Assembly: GCA_002709505.1 (NCBI GenBank)
Contig: PARB01000008.1
Span: 1-36,822, forward strand
DNA length: 36,822 nt
Direction of reading: 5' to 3'
From: Paracoccaceae bacterium
GTDB taxonomy: Bacteria; Pseudomonadota; Alphaproteobacteria; Rhizobiales; Stappiaceae
The notes beneath the pieces were generated by a model. The model was not told the origin of the DNA, did no database searches, and saw only the letters and a program-made list of their open reading frames with translations. Shown here one piece after another: positions 1 through 9,700 of this stretch. The translations under genes were made by a program, and so were the position numbers. Within the stretch, counting starts at the first letter, position 1. Every line of letters begins with the position of its first letter.

Positions 1-935
1 TGCACCAGCGCCTCTTCCGCGCCGTGGGTCACCCAGACCTCGCCCGCGCCCGTCTCCTTGATCGTGGCGCGCAGATCGTCCCAGTCCGCGTGGTCGGAGA
101 TCACCAGCGGCAGCTCCGCCCCGCGCTGGCGCGCCCGCGCCCTGACCCGGACCCAGCCGCTGGCAATCGCGGTGACCGGATCGCCGAAGCGCCGGGCCCA
201 GCGGTCGGCCAGCTGACCCGGCGGGCACAGCACCACCTCGCCCGCCAGTTCCTTGGAGCGCCGCCCGACTGTCTCCAGCGGCCCGAGGTCCACGCCTTCG
301 GCTTCGTAGAGGCGGCAGAGCTTTTCCAGCGCGCCATGCAGATAGATCGTGCGGTCGTATCCGGCGGCACGCAATTCCGCAATCACCCGCTGCGCCTTTC
401 CAAGGGCATAGGCACCGACCAGATGGGTACGGCCCGCGAATGTCTGCAAGGAGGCGAGCAGTTTCGCGATCTCGTCGCGCGCCTCGGGATGGCGAAACAC
501 CGGCAGGCCGAAGGTCGCCTCGGTGATAAAGACGTCGCAGGCAACCGGCTCGAAGGGGGCGCAGGTCGGATCCGCCTGGCGCTTGTAGTCGCCGGAGACA
601 ACAACGCGCGTCGCCCCGCGCTCCAGCCGGATCTGCATGGACCCGAGCACATGGCCGGCCGGATGGAACGACACAAGCACCCCGTTGATGTCGAGCGTCT
701 CGCCGACGTCCGCGCGCTGGCGCATGCCGGTGAAGCCCTCGCCATAGCGCACGGCCATGATCTTCAGCGTCTCGTCGGAGGCCAGCACCGCGCCATGGCC
801 GGCGCGCGCATGATCGGCGTGGCCATGGGTGATCAGCGCGCGCTCGACGGGGCGCGTCGGATCGATGTGAAAGCCGCCTTGCGGGCAGTAAAGTCCCTCA
901 TCGGTGAGGGTGAGCAGATCGGCGCCAAGGGTCAT
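1..935 (-). CDS. Ligase-associated DNA exonuclease, partial (C-terminus beyond window)
   Basis: Metallo-beta-lactamase/beta-CASP family nuclease of the type encoded beside bacterial ATP-dependent DNA ligases; its expected role is DNA end processing in repair. The frame is open from an ATG at 935 to the window edge (311 codons). The metal-binding motif THGHADH puts H37, H39, D41 and H42 in the expected place. FHPAGHVLGS follows near residues 86-95, and the last visible residues are VWVTHGAEEALV, which fit the C-terminal beta-CASP motif of this family. Family members are about 330-345 residues, so only some 25-30 residues are missing. It diverges from the helicase gene at 1028. The ATP-dependent ligase usually found next to it would lie to the left, outside the window. 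The start was chosen as the first ATG before the conserved N-terminus; upstream GTG/TTG codons are possible. Confidence 0.9.
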   Translation of the reverse strand, partial: MTLGADLLTLTDEGLYCPQGGFHIDPTRPVERALITHGHADHARAGHGAVLASDETLKIMAVRYGEGFTGMRQRADVGETLDINGVLVSFHPAGHVLGSMQIRLERGATRVVVSGDYKRQADPTCAPFEPVACDVFITEATFGLPVFRHPEARDEIAKLLASLQTFAGRTHLVGAYALGKAQRVIAELRAAGYDRTIYLHGALEKLCRLYEAEGVDLGPLETVGRRSKELAGEVVLCPPGQLADRWARRFGDPVTAIASGWVRVRARARQRGAELPLVISDHADWDDLRATIKETGAGEVWVTHGAEEALV

Positions 936-1027
936 CACCGGCAATGTAGGGTCGCACCTCGCGAATTGGAATGGAGGACGCGCAGGCCGCTCGACGCCGG
1001 CGGCGCGAGGCACTATCTGTGAGCGCC

Positions 1028-3559
1028 ATGGATGCCGCCGGCCCGCCTCTTCTTCCCCCGGAGTTCCAGCGCTGGTTCGAAAGCCGGGGCTGGCAGGCGC
1101 GCGCGCATCAGCTGGACCTGCTCGAGGTTGCCCGCAACCGGCGCTCCGCGCTGCTGATCGCGCCGACGGGCGCCGGCAAGACGCTCGCAGGCTTCCTGCC
1201 GAGCCTGACGGACCTGGCGGCGACGCCACGCGCCAAGCCAGGGGCTGCCGGAAGCCGGCGCGGGGTGCATACGCTCTACATCTCGCCGCTGAAGGCGCTT
1301 GCCGTCGACATCGCCCGCAACCTCGAGGCGCCCGTCGAGGGCATCGGCCTCGACATCCGCATCGAGACGCGCACCGGCGACACGCCCTCGCACAAGCGCC
1401 AGCGCCAGAAGAAGATCCCGCCCGACATCCTGCTGACGACACCGGAGCAGATCGCCCTTCTCCTGTCCGATGCGCAGGGGCGCGAGATGCTCACCGGCGT
1501 GAAGACCGTGATCCTCGACGAGTTGCATGCGCTGGTCACCTCCAAGCGCGGCGACCTGCTGGCGCTGGGCCTCGCCGCCCTGCGGCGGCTGTCGCCGCAG
1601 CTCAGGACCATCGGCCTGTCGGCGACCGTGGCCGAGCCGGACGACCTGCGTGCCTATCTGGTCGAACAGACCGGCGACGAACCGGACAGGGAGGCGCGCA
1701 ATCTCGCCGATCTCGTCACGGTTTCGGGCGGTGCCGCGCCCGACATCACCATTCTCGACACCGACGAGCGGCTGCCCTGGTCCGGCCATTCGGCCCGGCA
1801 TGCGGTCCCGGACATCTACGAGATCATCCGCAAGCACCGCACCAGCCTCGTCTTCGTCAACACCCGCTCGCAGGCCGAGGCGCTGTTTCAGGCGCTGTGG
1901 CATGTCAACGACGAGAACCTGCCGATCGCGCTGCACCACGGCTCGCTTGATGTGGGCCAGCGGCGCAAGGTGGAAGCCGCGATGGCGGCGGGCGCCCTTC
2001 GTGCCATCGTCTGCACCTCCTCGCTCGATCTCGGCATCGACTGGGGCGACGTCGACCTCGTCGTCAATGTCGGCGCGCCCAAGGGCGCGAGCCGCCTGGC
2101 GCAGCGCATCGGCCGTTCGAACCACCGCATGGACGAGCCGTCGCGGGCCATTCTGGTGCCGGCCAACCGCTTCGAGGTGATGGAGTGCCAGGCAGCGCTT
2201 GCCGCCTCGCGCGCCGGCGAGCAGGACACGCCCCCCTTGCGCACGGGCGCGCTCGACGTTCTCGCCCAGCACATCCTCGGCGTCGCCTGCGCGGGACCGT
2301 TTCTGCCCGACGCGCTGTTCGACGAGATCCGCACGGCCGAGCCCTACCGCCACCTGACACGGCGCGACTTCGACCGTACCGTCGCCTTCGTGGCGACCGG
2401 CGGCTACGCGCTTCGCACCTACGAGCGCTACGCCCGGCTGAAGGACGACGGCGACGGCCGGTTGCGGCTCGCCCACCCCTCCTTCGCCCAGCAGTACCGG
2501 CTGAACGTCGGCACCATCGTCGAGGCGCCGATGCTGAAGGTCCGGCTGGTGCGCTCCAAGGCCGAAGGCCGGCGCACGCCGGTGGGGCGCGGCGGACGCA
2601 TGCTCGGCGAGATCGAGGAATGGTTCGTCGACCAGCTCATTCCCGGGGACACGTTCCTTTTCGCCGGCGAAATCCTGCGGTTCGAGGCGATCCGGGAAAA
2701 CGAGGTCTATGTCTCGCGCGCCCGTGCCCAGGCGCCTAAAGTCCCGTCCTATCAGGGCGGCAAGTTTCCGCTCTCCACCTATCTGGCGGCGAGCGTGCGC
2801 GCGATGCTGGCCGATCCCGCGAGCTGGTCCCGGCTGCCCGGTCAGGTGCGCGACTGGCTTGAGCTCCAGCGGCTCCATTCCGCGCTGCCAAGGGCCGACG
2901 GCCTGCTGGTCGAAACCTTCCCGCGCGCCAACAAGCATTATCTCGTCTGTTATCCCTTCGACGGGCGGCTGGCGCATCAGACGCTGGGCATGCTGCTGAC
3001 CCGGCGGCTGGAGCGCCTTGGCGCGCGGCCGCTCGGCTTCGTCGCCAACGACTATGCGCTCGCCGTTTGGGGGATGTCGGACCTCGGCGCGATGATCGCC
3101 GAGGGCCGGTTGTCCCTGGACGGCCTGTTCGACGAGGACATGCTGGGCGACGACCTCGACGCCTGGCTGGCGGAATCGAGCCTGATGAAGCGCACCTTCC
3201 GCACCTGCGCTGTGATCGCCGGGCTGATCGAGCGCCGCCATCCCGGCAAGGAGAAAAGCGGCCGGCAGGTCACCGTCTCGGCGGATCTGATCTACGACGT
3301 GCTGCGCCGTCACGAGCCGGATCACATCCTTCTGGAGGCGACCTGGCAGGATGCGGCGCAAGGACTTCTGGATATCTCCAGATTGGGCGAACTTCTGCGC
3401 CGAATTCAGGGCCGAATCGCGCATACTGCGCTCGATCGGGTGTCTCCGCTCGCCGTTCCGGTGATGCTGGAAATCGGCAAGGAGCCCGTGTTCGGCGCCG
3501 CGCAGGAAGCCCTGCTCGGCGAGGCCGCCGACGATCTTGTCAGGGAGGCAATGGGGTGA
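1028..3559 (+). CDS. Ligase-associated DEXH-box DNA helicase (Lhr-like)
   Basis: Superfamily 2 helicase of the Lhr type, the partner of the ligase-associated exonuclease and PdeM in a bacterial DNA-repair module. From this start (843 residues) the Walker A motif APTGAGKT ends at K51-T52, the DEXH box reads DELH (164-167), and motif III is SAT. Motifs IV-VI are LVFVNTRSQAE, TSSLDLGIDWGDVDLVV and QRIGRSNHR. A long C-terminal winged-helix and Lhr-specific region follows, ending at residue 843, as usual for the family (about 820-850). The ATG at 1028 places LPPEFQRWFESRGW at the normal N-terminus. An in-frame ATG at 971 would add 19 arginine-rich residues and neither start has a strong ribosome site, so the start is uncertain. 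The stop overlaps the next start by 4 bases (GTGA), which indicates translational coupling. Confidence 0.92.
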   Translation: MDAAGPPLLPPEFQRWFESRGWQARAHQLDLLEVARNRRSALLIAPTGAGKTLAGFLPSLTDLAATPRAKPGAAGSRRGVHTLYISPLKALAVDIARNLEAPVEGIGLDIRIETRTGDTPSHKRQRQKKIPPDILLTTPEQIALLLSDAQGREMLTGVKTVILDELHALVTSKRGDLLALGLAALRRLSPQLRTIGLSATVAEPDDLRAYLVEQTGDEPDREARNLADLVTVSGGAAPDITILDTDERLPWSGHSARHAVPDIYEIIRKHRTSLVFVNTRSQAEALFQALWHVNDENLPIALHHGSLDVGQRRKVEAAMAAGALRAIVCTSSLDLGIDWGDVDLVVNVGAPKGASRLAQRIGRSNHRMDEPSRAILVPANRFEVMECQAALAASRAGEQDTPPLRTGALDVLAQHILGVACAGPFLPDALFDEIRTAEPYRHLTRRDFDRTVAFVATGGYALRTYERYARLKDDGDGRLRLAHPSFAQQYRLNVGTIVEAPMLKVRLVRSKAEGRRTPVGRGGRMLGEIEEWFVDQLIPGDTFLFAGEILRFEAIRENEVYVSRARAQAPKVPSYQGGKFPLSTYLAASVRAMLADPASWSRLPGQVRDWLELQRLHSALPRADGLLVETFPRANKHYLVCYPFDGRLAHQTLGMLLTRRLERLGARPLGFVANDYALAVWGMSDLGAMIAEGRLSLDGLFDEDMLGDDLDAWLAESSLMKRTFRTCAVIAGLIERRHPGKEKSGRQVTVSADLIYDVLRRHEPDHILLEATWQDAAQGLLDISRLGELLRRIQGRIAHTALDRVSPLAVPVMLEIGKEPVFGAAQEALLGEAADDLVREAMG

Positions 3560-4281
3560 GTCCCTTCACCGCGCAGCAACCGGTCCGGCGCTTTGCGCCC
3601 GTGTGCCACGACATCTCGCTTGCGGGCGAGCTTGTCGGTCTCCACGACAGCGGCGCGCTGTGGTGGCCGGACGAGGACACGCTCGTCGTCTCCGACCTGC
3701 ATTTCGAAAAAGGCTCCAGCTACGCCCGCCGCGGCGTCATGCTGCCGCCCTATGACACCGCCGCGACGCTGGAAAAACTCGCCGGGGTCATCGATGCCTT
3801 CGATCCGAGCCGCGTGATCGCGCTCGGCGACAGTTTTCACGACACAAACGGGTCGGACCGCCTGCCGGCGACCTATCGCGCCATGCTGACCACGCTGCAG
3901 CTCGGGCGCGAATGGATCTGGATCACCGGCAATCACGATCCGGTCGCGCCGGTGTCGCTGTGCGGCGAGACCATGGAAGAGGTCCGGCTCGCCGGCCTCG
4001 TCTTCCGGCACGAGCCGGAGGAGGATGCCGCTCCCGGCGAGGTCTGCGGCCATCTTCATCCGGCCGCCCGCATCCGCCGCTACGGGCGCAGCGTGCGCCG
4101 GCCCTGTTTCGCCACGGACGGACAGCGCATGGTGCTGCCGGCCTTCGGCGTGCTGACGGGCGGTCTCAACGTTCTGGACGAGGCCTGGTCGGGCCTGTTT
4201 CCGCCGCGCGGCTTTTCGGTCTTCATGCTGGGCGAAGGCCGGCTCTATCCCTTCACGGCGAGCCGCCTCGTCGCCGACTGA
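3556..4281 (+). CDS. pdeM: Ligase-associated metallophosphoesterase PdeM
   Basis: Calcineurin-like phosphoesterase of the ligase-associated DNA-damage-response set; a predicted DNA endonuclease or phosphodiesterase acting with the helicase upstream. All binuclear-metal motifs are visible in the 241 residues: SDLHFEKG (D47, H49), ALGDSFHD (G91-D92), ITGNHDP (N126-H127) and CGHLHPA (H166, H168). The GTG start at 3556 overlaps the helicase TGA in the sequence GTGA; no ATG gives the full N-terminus. Length matches the family (about 230-245). The gene ends 24 bases before the convergent DUF3429 gene. Biochemical activity is inferred from motifs only. Confidence 0.92.
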   Translation: MSPFTAQQPVRRFAPVCHDISLAGELVGLHDSGALWWPDEDTLVVSDLHFEKGSSYARRGVMLPPYDTAATLEKLAGVIDAFDPSRVIALGDSFHDTNGSDRLPATYRAMLTTLQLGREWIWITGNHDPVAPVSLCGETMEEVRLAGLVFRHEPEEDAAPGEVCGHLHPAARIRRYGRSVRRPCFATDGQRMVLPAFGVLTGGLNVLDEAWSGLFPPRGFSVFMLGEGRLYPFTASRLVAD

Positions 4282-4305
4282 GCGGCTGCACCGTCACGCG
4301 CGCCA

Positions 4306-4800
4306 TCAGCGTGCAAGCAGGATGAGCAGGCTTCCGGCGGCGACCAGAAGGCTTGCGACCACCACCACCGTCAGCCGGCGCCGAAGCCTCACGTACCACT
4401 GCGGCAGCGTGCCCTTTTCCCCCGCATGAAGATCCCAGCCGCCTTGCAGCAGGAAGCCGCAGGCGAGCATCAGCAGCCCCCAGCTCGGCGGAAGAAGCAC
4501 GGCGACCCAGCCGCCGAGGGACGGCATCACCGACCAGCCGAAGACGCCCGCCTCGGCGCGCGCGCTCGCCACCGCGATCCCCCAGCGCACCCCGCCCAGG
4601 AACGACAGGATGACCGCGCCGTACACGATCAGCGCCAGCGTCGCAAAGGCCGCGAACTGCGCGTCCACAAGGCGAAACGCCGCCGCCGTCAGATAGAGCG
4701 CGCCGGCGAGAAACGGCAGCAGTCCGGCATAGCCGAGCAGCCGCGACAACCGCGGCGCGGGGCGTTTCTCGACGGCGGAGTCGGCAGACTGGAACGTCAC
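4306..4800 (-). CDS. DUF3429 family inner-membrane protein
   Basis: Small polytopic membrane protein of 164 residues that I place in the DUF3429 family; no biochemical function is known. About five hydrophobic segments are visible (roughly residues 22-42, 50-70, 90-105, 107-118 and 145-162), with an FLGGVRWG motif near residues 67-74 that is typical of the family. The start is a GTG at 4800, because no ATG precedes the first membrane segment. It lies 45 bases downstream of the TIGR02186 gene in the same direction and is probably the last gene of that operon. Confidence 0.78.
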   Translation of the reverse strand: MTFQSADSAVEKRPAPRLSRLLGYAGLLPFLAGALYLTAAAFRLVDAQFAAFATLALIVYGAVILSFLGGVRWGIAVASARAEAGVFGWSVMPSLGGWVAVLLPPSWGLLMLACGFLLQGGWDLHAGEKGTLPQWYVRLRRRLTVVVVASLLVAAGSLLILLAR

Positions 4801-4845
4801 GGGACCACCACGTGTCTTTCGCGTTGCTTCTCCTGACGGTACGCC

Positions 4846-5631
4846 TCAATCGCGCCGGAAGATCACTCCCGCGAGCCAACCGGTGAAAATCGCGAGCGCG
4901 ACGGCCAGCAGGCCGTAGAGCGCGGAATATTCATAGGCCAGGCGATAGGTGAACTGCTCGAAGCCGGACTTGGCGATGGTGAGCGGCTGTTCGGCCTGCG
5001 CCAGCAGAGCTCCGCCGCGCAACAGATAGGTCGACACGGTGTATTCGCCCACCGGCACATTGGCCGGCAGCGACACCGATGTCCTGAACAGCGAATCGCT
5101 CAGGAATTCGATGCTGTCGGTCTGTTCCTGGTAGAGGCCATTCTGCACCCTCAGGCGCAGGAACGCCTGGCGGAAATTGTCCCGGTCGCCGATCGGCACA
5201 TCGGAGGCGATCGCGATCGGCAGATTGAGGTTGCGCAGGCCGATGCGATGGCGCTCCAGCACGGTGCGCGAGGCCATTTCGTGGGGCGCGCGCGTGGTGT
5301 GCACGGCCAGGAAACTCGGCACCCGCTCGAAGGTCTCGGAATCGCGGTTGACCCAGATCCCCATGAAGCGGCCCTTGCGCCGGGTGGTGACCACCTGCTC
5401 CGGCCCCGACACCACCACGGCAAGGTCGTAGGGCTCGGGCCGCGCGACGGTCAGCGCATCGCGGGCGATCTCGCCGAAGACGACGATGCGCGTGCCGGTG
5501 AAATTGGATTCGATGTTCACCCGGTCGGCGGAAAGCGCTGCGATCAGGTTTTCCGCACGCGCCGCCGGTGCCGCGGCCAGGAGGCAGCCGAGACCGAGGA
5601 GAACGATCGCTTGCCGCAAAGGTCGTCTCAT
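4846..5631 (-). CDS. TIGR02186 family membrane-anchored periplasmic protein
   Basis: Conserved alphaproteobacterial protein of 261 residues with no experimentally assigned role that I know of. An N-terminal signal peptide (basic MRRPLRQ, hydrophobic core, AARAEN cleavage region near residue 26) is followed by a beta-rich domain exposed to the periplasm. A C-terminal membrane helix (about 236-257) ends in RRD. The family almost always sits beside a TauE/SafE exporter, as it does here: its ATG at 5631 overlaps the exporter stop by 4 bases (ATGA on the minus strand), so the two are translationally coupled. It may be an accessory subunit of the exporter; that is inference from context. Confidence 0.85.
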   Translation of the reverse strand: MRRPLRQAIVLLGLGCLLAAAPAARAENLIAALSADRVNIESNFTGTRIVVFGEIARDALTVARPEPYDLAVVVSGPEQVVTTRRKGRFMGIWVNRDSETFERVPSFLAVHTTRAPHEMASRTVLERHRIGLRNLNLPIAIASDVPIGDRDNFRQAFLRLRVQNGLYQEQTDSIEFLSDSLFRTSVSLPANVPVGEYTVSTYLLRGGALLAQAEQPLTIAKSGFEQFTYRLAYEYSALYGLLAVALAIFTGWLAGVIFRRD

Positions 5632-6560
5632 CGGCGCACCTCCGCGATCGCAGCGGAGACCGAAAACAGCTCGTCGGGCTGAAGCACGAGGTTGACGGCG
5701 AAACGGACGCCGACCGACAGCACGAGAAGCGCGAGCAGCAGGCGCAACTGGTCGCCGCGCAGCTTCTGGCCCATGCGCGCGCCGAACTGGGCGCCGATCA
5801 CGCCGCCGATCATCAGCGCGAGCGCCAGCACGATGTCGACCGACTGGGTCGACATGGCATGCAGGAAGGTCGCCGCCGCCATGGTGAACAGGATCTGCAA
5901 CAGCGAGGTGCCGATCACGATGTTGGTCGGCACGCGCAGGAGATAGATCAGCGCCGGCACCATCATGAACCCGCCGCCGATGCCGAGAATACTGCCGAGA
6001 AAGCCGATGACGCCGCCGAGAAAGATGATCGGAATCACGCTGACATAGAGGCGCGACTGGCGAAACCGCATCTTGAAGGGCAGACCGTGCACCCAGTTGT
6101 GCCGTCCGGGCTGGCGCGCGGCGACGCGCGCGCCGCTCCTGCGCCGCGCCATCGAGCGCAGCGATTCAAACAGCATCAGCCCGCCAATCGCGCTCAGGAA
6201 CGTCACATAGGATAGCGAGATCACCAGGTCGAGCTGGCCGAGCGTGCGCAGGAGGTCGAACAGCCAGACGCCGATGGCCGAGCCGATGACACCGCCGACC
6301 AGCAGCATGCCGGCGAGCTTGAAATCGATCATCTTGCGTCGCCAGTAGGCGACCACGCCGGAGGCGGAGGAGGCCACCACCTGCGTCGTCACCGTCGCGA
6401 CGGAAACCGCCGGCGGAATCCCGGAAAAGATCAGCAAGGGGGTCAGCAGGAAGCCGCCGCCGATCCCGAACAGGCCGGAGAGGAAGCCGACCGCTCCTCC
6501 CATTCCGAACAACATGAACATGTTGACGGGCAACTCGGCGATGGGCAGATAGATTTGCAC
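5628..6560 (-). CDS. Sulfite exporter TauE/SafE family permease
   Basis: Polytopic inner-membrane protein of 310 residues in the TauE/SafE family, whose members are thought to export sulfite or small organosulfur anions. Eight or so hydrophobic helices occur in two halves. Each half starts with the family signature: GFLSGLFGIGGGFLLTPLL near residues 22-40 and GFLGSILGIGGGFMMVPAL in the second half. The GTG at 6560 (MQIYLPIAELPVN) is chosen because it gives the normal N-terminus; an open frame extends to 6656 but encodes a non-family arginine-rich tail. A sigma-70-type promoter sits at 6689-6717, giving a leader of about 120 bases. First gene of the operon with TIGR02186 and DUF3429. Substrate is not determinable from sequence. 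Confidence 0.88.
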   Translation of the reverse strand: MQIYLPIAELPVNMFMLFGMGGAVGFLSGLFGIGGGFLLTPLLIFSGIPPAVSVATVTTQVVASSASGVVAYWRRKMIDFKLAGMLLVGGVIGSAIGVWLFDLLRTLGQLDLVISLSYVTFLSAIGGLMLFESLRSMARRRSGARVAARQPGRHNWVHGLPFKMRFRQSRLYVSVIPIIFLGGVIGFLGSILGIGGGFMMVPALIYLLRVPTNIVIGTSLLQILFTMAAATFLHAMSTQSVDIVLALALMIGGVIGAQFGARMGQKLRGDQLRLLLALLVLSVGVRFAVNLVLQPDELFSVSAAIAEVRR

Positions 6561-6688
6561 GTCACACCGGCGACTGGGCCGCTCGCTTGCCCGGGCGGCA
6601 TGTTGGAGATGAGGCGGCACACGGTCGACCAGCTTGTCGACCCCTGGGCGCGCCACCGAGATGGTCTGGCGGCAGCGCCTTTCGTCCG

Positions 6689-6717
6689 ATAAAGCGCGCT
6701 TGTGACAGGCGTGTCAA
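6689..6717 (-). promoter_or_regulatory. Promoter of the TauE-TIGR02186-DUF3429 operon
   Basis: Read on the minus strand, TTGACA (6717-6712) is separated by exactly 17 bases from CTTTAT (6694-6689). The -35 box is a perfect consensus match and the -10 box fits the alphaproteobacterial CTATAT type in most positions. A short dyad TGACA-CGCC-TGTCA overlaps the -35 box and could bind a regulator. Expected transcription start is near 6682, about 120 bases before the GTG at 6560. Confidence 0.62.
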
Positions 6718-6779
6718 CGTCGCACGCCCCGTGCCCCATTGAAAACCGCCGCGAACGCTCCGATCCGGCGTCTTTCCGG

Positions 6780-9700
6780 TCAGATCGACTGGCCGGACAG
6801 CGCCTTGAGCAGATCGGCGCTGATCTTGCCCGTGACCGGCAGGCCGGACGCCTCCTCGAAGGCCCGGACCGCGTCGCGCGTCCGGTTGCCGACCTGACCG
6901 TCCGGCGCACCGGGGTCGAAACCGCGCTTGGCCAGAAGCTTCTGCGCCAGCATGACCATGTCCCTCGGATCGCCCGAATAGGTCGCCCGCGACACGGTAT
7001 CGGCCGGCGCCGACCAGGACGGCTTCAGCTCGACCTCGTTAGCGGCGGCGGAGCGCGGCGCTTCCTTCCAGTTGGCGACGGCAAGGCGGGCTTCGGCCAG
7101 CTCTTCCTTCGACAGCATGTTCGCCAGTTCGTCGCGCTTGTTCGCGGCATCGCCGTCGCCCTGGGCGGCGGCAAGCGCGAACCACTTGTAGCTTTCCACG
7201 AGGTTCTTCTCGAGACCGAGACCGCGCGCATAGAGAATGCCGAGGTTGTACTGGCTGTCGGCCAGGCCGAAGTTGGCCGCCTTCTTGAACCAGAAGGCCG
7301 CTTCGCGGAATTCCGGATTGCCGGAAATCCCTTCCGCGTAGAGCACCGCGAGATTGTGGGACGCCTTGGCATTGCCCTGTTTCGCCGCAAGCGCGTACCA
7401 GTCGCGGGCCGCTTCGAGGTCGCGCTCCACGCCGCGGCCCTTTTCGTAGAGCGAGCCGAGACGATATTGCGCCGGGGCAAGACCGGCCTGCGAAGCCTTC
7501 TCGTAATAATGCGCCGCCTTCTGCAGGTCGGGCGTCACGCCCGTGCCTTCCGTATAGCGGGCCGCAATGGCAAAGAGCGCCTCCGGGTTGCCCTGGGCTG
7601 CGGCCTGGCGCAGCGACAGCGAACCGACTTCCTCCGGAATGGCGGCCAGTGCGTTGCCATCCGCGCCGGTCATCGCAGCGCTGCCGGCGGTGTCGGACTG
7701 CGCGGGCGCATCCATGCCGGTGACGCTTGCCGGGGTCTGGAACGGCGTCTGGAACTGGGCGGCCGGAATGTTGCCGGGCTGGGCGGAAAAGCCGTTTTGC
7801 ACATTTGCCGGCGGCGCAAAGGCCATGTTTGGCGGGACGTCGCCGGCGGCCGGAGCCTCGGTGCCGGGCCCGGTCGCCACTGCACCGGTATCGCCCGTTT
7901 CCGTTTGCGGTTCCGTTGCCGACGGCATCGGCGGTCGCGAGGCGGAGATCGCGGCGAAGTTTTCCTGTGCCTTGGGCAGGGTTGCGCTGACGGCCGGGTC
8001 CATGCGCTCGGGCGCAGCGGATGCCGAGGCCTGCTGGACAGGCTCCTGTGCGTCCGGGGTATCCACCGGCTGCTCGATCGCCGCCGGCGTTTCCACCGCG
8101 GCAATGTCGCTCGAGGACGGCGTGACCTGCTTGAAGATCTGAAGCGCGCCGATGGCGATCACCACCGCGGCTGCAGCCAGCAGCACGGCCCGGCGTCCGC
8201 CGCTGGAAAACAGCGATCCCTTGCCCTTCGCTTCGCTCAGCTCCTGCGGATCGGGCTCGCCGGGGCGCCCTTCGGCGCGCAGCTCGGGCGCTGCCATTTC
8301 CGGCAGTTCCGCCTTGCCGCGGCGGCTGCGCGGGCCGTCGCGACGGTCCTGGGCTCCTGCCGCCGGTGCGGCGGCTGCGGGTCCGGCCGCATCGGACGCC
8401 TTGCGCTTTCCAGGCAGACGCGCGCGCAGCCAGCCGGCGGCCGTGGCTGTCTTGCCGCCCTCGGCGGCCGCGTCGTCGCGGGCCTTGCCACCCAGAAGAC
8501 TGCGCGGAGTGTTCTGGTCCTGAACCTCGGCGGCGGCCGCCTGGGCGGCCCGGCGCGCGGCGGCGATGAAATCGGCCTTGCGGTCGCGCGGATCGCCCTG
8601 CGCGGCAGCCGGAGCGGCGGCCCGCTGGGGCTGCGGTCGGGCCTGGGCGCCTGCGGCCGGAGCCTTCTGGCGGGGCGGGCTTGCCTTGGCAACGGCAGCC
8701 CCCGCCTGCGCGCGCGGATCGAGCCGGATCTGCGGCTGCTGGCGCGGCGCCGGCTTGCCGGATCCCGGCTCGAGCGGGCGGTCGTCTTCCACCGAGCCGA
8801 TGTCGTCGCCCGCGCCAAGGGCACCGGTCTCCAGCGACATCAACCGCTTGTTGATCGAGGCCATCACGTCCTGGACGCTGTCCATCGATTCCCGCGTGCG
8901 CCGCTCGGAACTGGTGGCCGCGTCGAGCAACCGGTCGAGATCGCCGCGCAATGCATCGGCCACTTCACCGCCGGCGCTGCCATTGGCACTGATCAGCGAC
9001 TGCAGGTCGCCAAGGCGCGAGAACCCGTGTTCGGCGGCATCGAGCTTTTCGGCAAGCGCTGCGATCTTGTCTTCGATCAGCGAGAGCGCCGCACCGTCGT
9101 CGGCCGACGAGCCGCGATTGACCGCTTCGGCAAGATCACGCAGCTGCGCTTCCAGCTGCGCCGTCGCCGGCGCGGAGGACAGGGATTCGCGAAGGGCGGC
9201 AATCTCGCGATGCAGCGCGGAGAGATCTTCGCCCCGCCCGCTCGTGCCGGCGTTCTCCATGCGTGTGTTGAGATCCGCAATGCCGCTTTCCAGCCGCGCC
9301 AGCAGGTCCGCCTCGATGGACGCCGCCTCGCCGCCGGCCTGCAACGTCACGCTGCCCGGACGGTCGAGGGCGTCGATCTTGCCGTCGATGGCGGCAAGCC
9401 GCTTTTCCAGCAGCGTGAAGGCCGCATCGTAGCTCGGCGGCATCTGCCGCGCGTTCTCGATGCGCTTCAGCCGGCCGGCGATCTCGCCAAGCTGCTCGTC
9501 GAGCCTGGGATCGGGGGCGGCGGCGCGTTCGGCCCGGTCGTCGGCCAGCATTCCGGCGATCTGCTCGAGCCGGTCGTTCAGGCGGTCCACCGCGCCGGCC
9601 TGGGGGGCGCGGGCTTCCATTGCCTCGAGCCGGCCCTCGATGGCGCGCTGGCCGTCGGCCAGCCGCTCGACCGCGTCGAAACGCACGGACAGTTCGGACA

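Noticed and set aside
1013..3424. Open frame of 803 codons opposite the helicase
   Set aside because: Shadow of the helicase gene, which has all SF2 motifs; the antisense product resembles nothing.
8236..8830. Low-complexity Ala/Pro/Arg coding in podJ as a separate gene or DNA repeat
   Set aside because: It is in frame with the flanking coiled-coil and membrane segment and shows no exact DNA repeat unit.
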